Shown here piece after piece: positions 49,446 through 60,200 of a stretch of 64,000 bases of DNA. Below the pieces are notes generated by a model that did no database searches, was not told the DNA's origin, and saw nothing but the letters and a program-made list of their open reading frames with translations. Source of the DNA: Solea solea (lineage: Eukaryota > Chordata > Actinopteri > Pleuronectiformes > Soleidae); NCBI RefSeq assembly GCF_958295425.1, contig NC_081134.1, positions 8,492,054-8,556,053 of the forward strand. Reading direction: 5' to 3'. Within the stretch, counting starts at the first letter, position 1; the number at the start of each line of letters is the position of its first letter. The position numbers were made by a program, and so were the translations under genes.

Positions 49446-51000
49446 TTGGCAACCCTATAGCCTTAGCTTAACTCATGAATACATGATGATGATGATGTCA
49501 CTATTGTTAACGACGTTGCAGAGGTAGACCAAGTACGGAGGTGTCGTCGTTGACCCGTTAAATATTAATCGTTTACAGCACATTGACCTGAAGAAGCTTT
49601 AGCTACATCATTCATTAAAATAACATTTCCTCCTGCAGTGTTTCTCATTTCATCGGATGCCTGCACATAAGCTGCATTCCCCTGCCATCTTCACAAGGAA
49701 AACATGCTTCCTGTAATACAAATGAAAAAGTAGTTTTTTTCCTGCTTCAGAGATGGTGTTGAATTGCATTCCTCATTTGACCTCATTTGCTTGTCTGTCC
49801 CAGATTTACTTGAAGCAAAAAATGTTTGCATCATTATTTATTTGTCATCAAAGTTACAGTTTCTCTCAGACCTGTCTGAGGGAGTGTTTGTGTGCGTGCA
49901 GTGGCAGGGCAGCGGCGGATGGCGGCAAGGAGTGTTTATCTTGTCAAACTGCTGAGCAACTGTACAATGCATTTCACTCTCATTTAAGATTGAGTATGAG
50001 TCTGGGGTGGGTGTGGTCACCTCCCACTATCAAGAAGTGTGACGCTGTAGATGAAAAGGCCTCTGTACACAACTGGAGAGACCTACGACTAGTGAGACCA
50101 GTGATCTGGATGACGTATGCAGAGCAGCGGAAAGTTACAAACTTGTTGTAGTCAAAGCGTTACAACAGCCACATTGAACAACAGCTGCTCTTCAGTGGCC
50201 TCCATGATGTAGAAAAGCTGCCAGACGTCACTTCTCTGTCATCATCGCACTAAGCCCGCCCTTTAGGGGTTTGTGATTGGTTGTCTTTATCTGAATTTTG
50301 CCAAAATGACGTCCTTGCCAGACATTTCTGAAGAACACCTGCGTGTTTTGAGCTGAAGAATTGACTCCTGAAACTTTGCATAGATGCGTCTTTGTGCTGT
50401 CAATCATACTCCAACCTGTTTGCAACCATCTCGCTTTACTACGGACAATGTTGCTTTTGCCTCCGTCTGTCTTGACATCAACAAATCACTTGTTGTGTGC
50501 TGCGCTGGAATGTCGACGTCACAGAGGATAGCTTCAGTCAGACACACATTTGTGTGTCACGGTTATCCAAATCCTTGATTCAATGTGTTTTTCAATTTTA
50601 AGGTCACAATTCAATTCTCAATCTTTTTTCTCTCTCTTTCACTGCAGATGGGTCTGCCATTTTTAGACTTGTCTAGTTAAGTCTAGGATCATTGGTTCTA
50701 TTTCATGATGTCACTCATTTAATTTTGTAATGCAGGACGTCATACTGGGGGCGTGGTTAAGTCCTTGATTCCACCTTTGCCTTCGAGGGTCGAGCTTGTG
50801 AAGGCGTTTCGATCATTATTCCATTTACAATCGAGATCGCGACACCCCTATTGTTTGAGATTAAAAGCTCCACTCTACAGTTTTAAAGCCTCGTGTGAGC
50901 ACTTGTGCAGAATAACTTCCTGTAAAGAAAGCCTTATCCTGTCCAGTATTAGTAAAACCTTTCCCTGTTGTTCTTCATCACAGTGTTGTAATTGCCCAGG

Positions 51001-51093
51001 ATGTCTTCAAAGCCTCACAGTTCCAATAACACCACCCATGCCCGGCGGATGGTGCAGCAGCTGAGAATAGAGGCCAGCATTGAGAGGATAAAG
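51001..51093 (+). CDS. gng12: gng12 first coding exon
   Basis: 93 nt, 31 codons, phase 0. Donor ATAAAG|GTATAG. It encodes the N-terminal helix that pairs with Gbeta. Confidence 0.95.
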
Positions 51094-51440
51094 GTATAGT
51101 GCAAAGATAAACATGATCTTCAGTGTCTGCACTTATTACTTCAGTGTTTAATCCACTCTTCTCTGATAAACAATTCATACAGTCAGAGGATTGTACAATT
51201 ATTTTATCTACAATTTCTGCCAAAGGATTGTGCATGAGGATTAGCAGAGAGTTTTGTATGCGAGCACACATACCCACTCACTCCCCTGTGTTTCTCCTCG
51301 TATTGTTTCTATAGGTATCCAAGGCCTCTGCAGACCTTATGAACTACTGCAGTGAACATGCGAGAAACGACCCTCTCCTCATGGGCATCCCTGCTTCAGA
51401 CAATCCCTTCAAGGACAAAAAACCATGCACTATATTGTAG
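51001..51440 (+). CDS. gng12: G protein subunit gamma-12, complete
   Basis: Two exons (51001-51093 and 51315-51440) encode 72 aa, the usual Ggamma12 length. It forms a tight coiled coil with a Gbeta subunit and anchors the heterotrimer to the plasma membrane. It starts [20 protein letters not shown], then [20 protein letters not shown] and a C-terminal block [19 protein letters not shown]. The end CTIL is a CaaX box; a final leucine predicts geranylgeranylation. From the family, the protein is then trimmed and carboxymethylated. The ATG follows the acceptor GCCCAG|G by one base. The nearest alternatives (gamma-2, -7, -10) differ at the N-terminus. Downstream of wls on the same strand, as in human. 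Whether this is the a or b teleost copy is not decided. Confidence 0.96.
51094..51314 (+). other. gng12: gng12 intron between coding exons
   Basis: 221 bp. Starts GTATAGTGC and ends TTTCTATAG. The donor is not a U12 consensus. No other feature is seen. Confidence 0.9.
51315..51440 (+). CDS. gng12: gng12 terminal coding exon
   Basis: 126 nt including TAG at 51438-51440. It encodes [19 protein letters not shown] to the CaaX box CTIL. Confidence 0.95.
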   Translation, partial: VSKASADLMNYCSEHARNDPLLMGIPASDNPFKDKKPCTIL

Positions 51441-53200
51441 TGGATGCCACTTAGCCTTTAATGTGTTTTGCTTATTAATATTGCTGTATTCTGTTTGTTG
51501 GAAGGAGTGTGTGTGTGTGTGTGTGTGTGTGTGGGGGGGGGGGCACGGCTATGAGTTCAGTTAACAATTCAAAGATGATTTTCTCAAAGGTAGCTGTGCA
51601 TAAATAATGAGGTGTTGTGTGGCCGCCCTATTAGCCTGTATTTGTTCTCACTGAAACTCTTGACCACTGCTTAGGTTGAGCTCTGACCACTAACCAGCCT
51701 TTGGCTGCACAAGTTGTGATGGAATCAGGTACAATGTCATTGACAGCAGATATTGTTTTTGAACAGCTCCCTGGTGGATTGAGTCTGTCCTCTGTAAACA
51801 GTCTCACCGACATGACCTAACTGTTATTGACTCCCTCTTGTCTATTTTAAGATGAATATTAATGGCTTCACCAGTGTTTCTACAACTTTTCACCCAGTTT
51901 AAATAACTGAATTCAACGTTTACATCAAGCGTCTACTCAAATGTTACCACAGTGTATCTTTGATTGATCGGGGCAGTGTTAGACCAAACTATAAAGTGTT
52001 CTGACCCCATCACACTCTGACCTGTCTGCGTCAATCCACTTCCCATGAAACTGTCCGTTATCTGCAGTATGATTACTATAATTCACTGTCAGCTGATTTA
52101 ACCAAGCATCGTTGCAAAGATCTTTAATCCAAGATCATCATTTATTCAGATTCAAGCCATCGGGATAAAATGACCCAGGTGCTGTGATACTTTAGGTACT
52201 TGTGAGATACAGAGTGTATGAAGCTGCAGTGAAAAATGCTTATATCATGTTCATGTAAGTGCATAATATTTAATTTAGTGTCAGCTCACATTGTGGAAAT
52301 GAAGATCTTGGGACCAAGCGAGACCAATGTTATTGCATTTGAAGACATTTAAATGTGCATCTTTAATAGTTTCAGCCATTCCTTCTGATAACTTCTTGGT
52401 GGTTTTTAATGTTTTAAGGACGCTGACGTCACGGAGCATGGCAGCAAAAGTGTTACACTGTGAGCCACGCCCACCTGCTCAACAAAGCAAGTGCTTTTGG
52501 TGCAAGTGTTGTAGGTACAGGAGTATTAATGAGAAAACCACTCTCCAAGACAGCTCTCTCTTTTTTTAAAATGTTCTATTTTAAACTATAACACTTGTGT
52601 TGGTGTGGGTCTTTCTTAAATCTTCAGCCTAACATGTTCTTCATATAGCTGCTGTAGTAAATTAAAATAAAAACAAACAAAAAAAACTGAGTTAATATTC
52701 TTTCCTTACACTCTAAAGCCTTACTTACGTTTGCCTTGTGTCATGAAGAACACTTGTTATGTGGGTACTTTCCTTTTACAACAACAACGTTTCTATCAAT
52801 GTTTTTTTTTTTTTTTTTTTTTTAAATCAAGTGGATTTCAGTGATTTGTAACAATATTGTGCCATCTGTATTTGTCTTCACGTCACATGATTTTCAGCAG
52901 ATTTGCTACTGTGGCCTTCTCCAAAGGTTCTTTTAGACCTAGTGTTGTAATCCAGCAGGTTTTTTTTGTTTTGTTTTTATAAATGTCTCTAACAAGTCAA
53001 TTGTTTTTACTGCAATAAATCAATCCGTATGTTTCTGAAGAGTAAAGTCAGACTAACACTGCCATGTCATGTCATGCCCCGTAATGGCCTTATAGGACTC
53101 TTTACCTGTCAAAAGTCACACTATCATGAATGTCTTAATTAATACACCAACCTTTGTATGAAAACTTACCTAAGATTAATAAAGTGAAGAAGAATTCCTA
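51441..53200 (+). other. gng12: gng12 3'UTR with two candidate poly(A) signals
   Basis: AT-rich DNA without coding signal. AATAAA hexamers occur at 53014-53019 and 53178-53183, so the transcript may end near 53035 or 53200. A (GT)13 plus G11 tract lies 66 bp after the stop and a long T run at 52801-52823. Mammalian GNG12 also has a long 3'UTR. Boundary inferred. Confidence 0.5.
51507..51543. repeat. (GT)13 microsatellite with G11 run
   Basis: Thirteen GT units followed by eleven G, inside the gng12 3'UTR, so the mRNA would carry a (UG)n tract followed by a G run. Confidence 0.9.
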
Positions 53201-54218
53201 CAATACAGTCCAGTGTGAATCTGTTCATAAATTCTGCTGATCTGCAGTCTGACGGTTTGACCTTCTGATGACTGCTGACATAATACCACCTTTAACAAAT
53301 CCTGAGACGTCACACAGCACAGAAACCTGATTGTGCAGATGGAGTGCGACCAGAGAGATCGAGCCTCGGTGTGTGTCGTGGGCCATTTCCTCTCATTAGT
53401 TTTATTTTTATCATGCTCGGGAGGAGAGGGACGTTGGGCCTCTTGCCACAGCTGTCAGACTGCAGAGAACACAAGAGAGCTAAATATAGAACGTCCCAAA
53501 CCCTGGCTCCCACTCTTGGAGAGTAGAATAACTATTGGGGTAAAATGCCTACTTTAGCCTGAGAGTCTGTTTTCATTCTCTGTTGGTGGCCACTCCTGTT
53601 TTTCTGACCTTGTTTCAGGCCAGCTTACAGGAAAAACACCTCCTAATGTAACAACTGCAAAAATACCCTATAATTCTGAAATGTTAAAATGACTAAGAAT
53701 TGCAATCTATTATGTTAAGGCTCACAAGTATATTATAAAAACAAACAAACAAACATTGGAATGTTTTTTTTTTTGTAGCACTTTCTGTTTGACCTGTTAA
53801 CATGCTCTATGTTTTACCTTTCACCCACTCACATGCATTAATTAGTATACCATTTCTGCTCTCACCAGCCACTTTTTCCACGTACACACGACGGACACAT
53901 AAATGAATTGGCAGGAGTGTCCCTGGCATAGTCTTCTGCTGCTGTAACCCATCTGCTTTAAACTTCAACATCTTTTGTGTCCTACGTTTTCTCCCTCCTT
54001 CATCCCCGTGTTGTAACGTGGTTATTTCAGCTGCTTCATCTCAAACCAGACAATTCATTCCTGACCTCCGTTTATGAAGCATACATCTTAAGTAAATGGC
54101 GATAAAATAGTGACCCAAAGTAAGATTATGTCAAACTTGAGTAAGCGTTTGCATTAAGGAGCAGTTGAATGGGTGTACCTAATATAGTCGCCTGTGAGTC
54201 AATAAATGTAAAAAAAAA
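53201..54218. other. Flank between gng12 and the satellite array
   Basis: About 1 kb, AT-rich. No gene, RNA or known repeat recognised. It includes a T run (53765-53774) and a short AAACA tract (53739-53753). Confidence 0.5.
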
Positions 54219-57200
54219 GTCATACAGTGGTATGTCGTCCACAATGTAACAAAAAAGTCATAGGTTAGTATGTCGTCCAAAATGTGACAAAAAAGTCATA
54301 GGTTAGTATGTCGTCCAAAATGTGACAAAAAAGTCATACTATAGTATGTCGTCCAAAATTTGACAAAAAAGTAATAGGTTAGTATGTCGTCCAAAATGAG
54401 ACAAAAAATTCATAGGTTATTATGTCGTCCAAAATGTGACAAAAAAGTCATAGTATAGTATGTCGTTCAAAATGTGACAAAAAAGTCATAGGTTAGTATG
54501 TCGTCCAAAATGTGATAAAAAAGTCATACTATAGTTGGTCGTCCAAAATGTGACAAAAAAGTCATAGGATAGTATGTCGTCCAAAATGTGACAAAAAAGT
54601 CATAGGTTAGTATGTCGTCCAAAATGTGACAAAAAAAGTCATAGGTTAGTATGTTGTCCAAAATGTGACAAAAAAGTCATAGGATAGTATGTCGTCCAAA
54701 ATGTGACAAAAAAGACATAGGTTAGTATGTCGTCCAAAATGTGACAAAAAAGTCATAGGTTAGTATGTCGTCCAAAATGTGACAAAAAAGTCATAGGTTA
54801 GTATGTTGTACAAAATGTGACAGAAAAGTCATAGGTTAGTATGTCGTCCAAAATATGACAGAAAAGTCATATTATAGTATGTCGTCCAAAATGTGACAAA
54901 AAAGTCATAGGTTAGTATGTCGTCCAAAATGTGACAAAAAACATCATAGGTTAGTATGTCGTCCAAAATGTGACAAAAAAGTCATAGGTTAGTATGTCGT
55001 CCAAAATGTGACAAAAAAGTCATACTATAGTATGTCGTCCAAAATGTGACAAAAAAATCATACTATAGTATGTCGTCCAAAATTTGACAAAAAGGTCATA
55101 GGTTAGTATGTCGTCCAAAATGTGACAAAAAAGTCATATGTTAGTATGTCGTCCAAAATGTGACTAAAAAGTCATAGGTTAGTATGTCGATCAAAATGTG
55201 ACAAAAAAGTCATAGTACAGTATGTCGTTCAAAATGTGACAAAAAAGTCATAGGTTAGTATGTCGTCCAAAATGTGATAAAAAAGTCATACTATAGTTGG
55301 TCGTCCAAAATGTGACAAAAAAGTCATAGGATAGTATGTCGTCCAAAATGTGACAAAAAAGTCATAGTACAGTATGTCGTTCAAAATGTGACAAAAAAGT
55401 CATAGGTTAGTATGTCGTCCAAAATGTGATAAAAAAGTCATACTATAGTATGTCGTCCAAAATGTGACAAAAAAGTCATAGGTTAGTATGTCGTCCAAAA
55501 TGTGACAAAAAAGTCATAGTATAGTATGTCGTCCAAAATGTGACAAAAAACATCATAGGTTAGTATGTCGTCCAAAATGTGGCAAAAAAGTCATAGGTTA
55601 GTATGTTGTCCAAAATGTGACAGAAAAGTCATAGGTTAGTATGTCGTCCAAAATGTGGTAAAAAAGTCATAGGTTAGTATGTCGTCCAAAATGAGACAAA
55701 AAAGTCATAGGTTAGCATGTCGTCCAAAATGTGACTAAAAAGTCATACTATAGTATGTCGTCCAAAATGTGACAAAAAAGTCATAGGTTAGTATGTCGTC
55801 CAAAATGTGACAAAAAAGTCATAGGTCAGTATGTCGTCCAAAATGTGACTAAAAAGTCATAGGTTAGTATGTCGATCAAAATGTGACAAAAAAGTCATAT
55901 GTTAGTATGTCGTCCAAAATGTGACTAAAAGGTCATAGGTTAGTATGTCGTCCAAAATGTGACTAAAAAGTCATAGGTTAGTATGTCGATCAAAATGTGA
56001 CAAAAAAGTCATATGTTAGTATGTCGTCCAAAATGTGGTAAAAAAGTCATAGGTTAATATGTCGTCCAAAATGTGACAGAAAAGTCATAGGTTAGTATGT
56101 CGTCCAAAATGTGACTAAAAAGTCATAGGTTAGTATGTCGTCCAAAATGTGACAAAAAAGTCATAGTATAGAATGTCGTCCAAAATATGACAGAAAAGTC
56201 ATAGGTTAGTATGTCGTCCAAAATGTGGTAAAAAAGTCATAGGTTAGTATGTCGTCCAAAATGTGGTAAAAAAGTCATAGGTTAGTATGTCGTCCAAAAT
56301 GTGGTAAAAAAGTCATAGGTTAGTATGTCGTCCAAAATGTGACTAAAAGGTCATAGGTTAGTATGTCGTCCAAAATGTGACTAAAAAGTCATAGGTTAGT
56401 ATGTCGATCAAAATGTGACAAAAAAGTCATATGTTAGTATGTCGTCCAAAATGTGACTAAAAAGTCATAGGTTAGTATGTCGATCAAAATGTGACAAAAA
56501 AGTCAGAGTATAGTATGTCGTCCAAAATGTGACAAAAAAGTCATAGTATAGTATGTCGTCCAAAATGTGACAAAAAACATCATAGGTTAGTATGTCGTCT
56601 AAAATGTGACAAAAAAGTCATAGGTTAGTATGTCGTCCAAAATGTGACAAAAAAGTCATAGTATAGTATGTCGTCCAAAATTTGACAAAAAAGTCATAGG
56701 TTAGTATGTCGTCCAAAATGTGACAAAAAAGTCATACTATAGTATGTCGTCCAAAATGTGACAAAAAAGTCATACTATAGTATGTCGTCCAAAATTTGAC
56801 AAAAAGGTCATAGGTTAGTATGTCGTCCAAAATGTGACAAAAAAGTCATATGTTAGTATGTCGTCCAAAATGTGACTAAAAAGTCATAGGTTAGTATGTC
56901 GATCAAAATGTGACAAAAAAGTCATAGTACAGTATGTCGTTCAAAATGTGACAAAAAAGTCATAGGTTAGTATGTCGTCCAAAATGTGATAAAAAAGTCA
57001 TACTATAGTTGGTCGTCCAAAATGTGACAAAAAAGTCATAGGATAGTATGTCGTCCAAAATGTGACAAAAAAGTCATAGTACAGTATGTCGTTCAAAATG
57101 TGACAAAAAAGTCATAGGTTAGTATGTCGTCCAAAATGTGATAAAAAAGTCATACTATAGTATGTCGTCCAAAATGTGACAAAAAAGTCATAGGTTAGTA

Positions 57201-60200
57201 TGTCGTCCAAAATGTGACAAAAAAGTCATAGTATAGTATGTCGTCCAAAATGTGACAAAAAACATCATAGGTTAGTATGTCGTCCAAAATGTGGCAAAAA
57301 AGTCATAGGTTAGTATGTTGTCCAAAATGTGACAGAAAAGTCATAGGTTAGTATGTCGTCCAAAATGTGGTAAAAAAGTCATAGGTTAGTATGTCGTCCA
57401 AAATGAGACAAAAAAGTCATAGGTTAGCATGTCGTCCAAAATGTGACTAAAAAGTCATACTATAGTATGTCGTCCAAAATGTGACAAAAAAGTCATAGGT
57501 TAGTATGTCGTCCAAAATGTGACAAAAAAGTCATAGGTCAGTATGTCGTCCAAAATGTGACTAAAAAGTCATAGGTTAGTATGTCGATCAAAATGTGACA
57601 AAAAAGTCATATGTTAGTATGTCGTCCAAAATGTGACTAAAAGGTCATAGGTTAGTATGTCGTCCAAAATGTGACTAAAAAGTCATAGGTTAGTATGTCG
57701 ATCAAAATGTGACAAAAAAGTCATATGTTAGTATGTCGTCCAAAATGTGGTAAAAAAGTCATAGGTTAGTATGTCGATCAAAATGTGACAAAAAAGTCAT
57801 ATGTTAGTATGTCGTCCAAAATGTGACTAAAAAGTCATAGGTTAGTATGTCGATCAAAATGTGACAAAAAAGTCAGAGTATAGTATGTCGTCCAAAATGT
57901 GACAAAAAAGTCATAGTATAGTATGTCGTCCAAAATGTGACAAAAAACATCATAGGTTAGTATGTCGTCTAAAATGTGACAAAAAAGTCATAGGTTAGTA
58001 TGTCGTCCAAAATGTGACAAAAAAGTCATAGTATAGTATGTCGTCCAAAATTTGACAAAAAAGTCATAGGTTAGTATGTCGTCTAAAATGTGACAAAAAA
58101 GTCATAGGTTAGTATGTCGTCCAAAATGTGACAAAAAAGTCATAGTATAGTATGTCGTCCAAAATGTGACAAAAAAGTCATAGGTTAGTATGTCGTCCAA
58201 AATGTGACAAAAAAGTAATAGGTTAGTATGTCGTCCAAAATGTGACAAAAAAGTCATAGGTTAGTATGTCGTCCAAAATGTGACAAAAAAGTCATACTAT
58301 AGTATGTCGTCCAAAATGTGACATAAAAGTCATATGTTAGTATGTCGTCCAAAATGTGACCAAAAAGTCATAGGTTAGTATGTCGTCCAAAATGTGACAA
58401 AAAAGTCATAGGTTAGTATGTTGTCCAAAATGTGACACAAAAGTCATAGGTTAGTATGTCGTCCAAAATGTGACAAAAAAGTCATACTATAGTATGTCGA
58501 TCAAAATGTGACATAAAAGTCATATGTTAGTATGTCGTCCAAAATGTGACAAAAAAGTCATAGGTTAGTATGTCGTCCAAAATGTGACAAAAAAGTCATA
58601 GTATAGTATGTCGTCCAAAATGTGACAAAAAAGTCATACTATAGTATGTCGTCCAAAATGTGACAAAAAAGTCATAGGTTAGTATGTCGTCCAAAATGTG
58701 ACTAAAAAGTCATACTATAGTATGTCGTCCAAAATGTGACAAAAAAGTCATACTATAGTATGTCGATTAAAATGTGACATAAAAGTCATATGTCAGTATG
58801 TCGTCCAAAATGTGACCAAAAAGTCATAGGTTAGTATCTCGTCCAAAATGTGACATAAAAGTCATACTATAGTATGTCGTCCAAAATGTGACAAAAATGT
58901 CATAGGTTAGTATGTCGTCCAAAATGTGACAAAAAAGTCATAGGTTAGTATGTCGTCCAAAATGTGGTAAAAAAGTCATAGGTTATAGTATGTCGTCCAA
59001 AATGTGGTAAAAAAGTCAAAGGTTAGTATGTCGTCCAAAATGTGACTAAAAAGTCATACTATAGTATGTCGTCCAAAATGTGACAAAAAAGTCATAGGTT
59101 AGTATGTCGTCCAAAATGTGACAAAAAAGTCATAGGTTAGTATGTCGTCCAAAATGTGACAAAAAAGTCATAGGTTAGTATGTCGTCCAAAATTTGACAA
59201 AAAAGTCATAGGTTAGTATGTCGTCCAAAATGTGACAAAAAAGTCATAGGTTAGTACGTCGTCCAAAATGTGACAAAAAAGTCATAGGTTAGTATGTCGT
59301 CCAAAATGTGACAAAAAAGTAATACTATAGTATGTCGTCCAAAATGTGACAAAAAAGTCATAGTATAGTATGTCGTCCAAAATGTGACAAAAAACATCAT
59401 AGGTTAGTACGTCGTCCAAAATTTGACAAAAAAGTCATAGGTTAGTCTGTCGTCCAAAATGTGACAAAAAAGTCATAGGTTAGTATGTCGTCCAAAATGT
59501 GACAAAAAAGTCATAGGTTAGTATGTCGTCCAAAATGTGGTAAAAAAGTCATAGGTTAGTATGTCGTCCAAAATGTGGTAAAAAAGTCATAGGTTAGTAT
59601 GTCGTCCAAAATGTGACAAAAAAGTCATAGGTTAGTACGTCGTCCAAAATGTGACTAAAAAGTCATAGGTTATTATGTCGTCCAAAATGTGACAAAAAAG
59701 TCATACTATAGTATGTCGTCCAAAATGTGACATAAAAGTCATATGTTAGTATGTCGTCCAAAATGTGACCAAAAAGTCATAGGTTAGTATGTTGTCCAAA
59801 ATGTGACACAAAAGTCATAGGTTAGTATGTCGTCCAAAATGTGACAAAAAAGTCATACTATAGTATGTCGATCAAAATGTGACATAAAAGTCATATGTTA
59901 GTATGTTGTCCAAAATGTGACAAAAAAGTCATAGGTTAGTATGTCGTCCAAAATGTGACAAAAAAGTCATAGTATAGTATGTCGTCCAAAATGTGACAAA
60001 AAAGTCATACTATAGTATGTCGTCCAAAATGTGACAAAAAAGTCATAGGTTAGTATGTCGTCCAAAATGTGACTAAAAAGTCATACTATAGTATGTCGTC
60101 CAAAATGTGACAAAAAAGTCATACTATAGTATGTCGATTAAAATGTGACATAAAAGTCATATGTTAGTATGTCGTCCAAAATGTGACCAAAAAGTCATAG

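Larger units (their letters stand above)
25956..50999 (+). other. gng12: gng12 intron 1 (about 25 kb), repeat-rich
   Basis: No protein-coding gene is seen. It is filled with decayed repeats: a related pair at 26290-26560 and 30115-30385, copies of another family at 28983-29090, 30455-30840 and 32360-32550, an AT microsatellite, an 80-bp inverted repeat, a TIR element (38840-39477) and several CA/GT tracts. A long first intron is also seen in mammalian GNG12. Unannotated 5' exons cannot be excluded. Confidence 0.55.
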
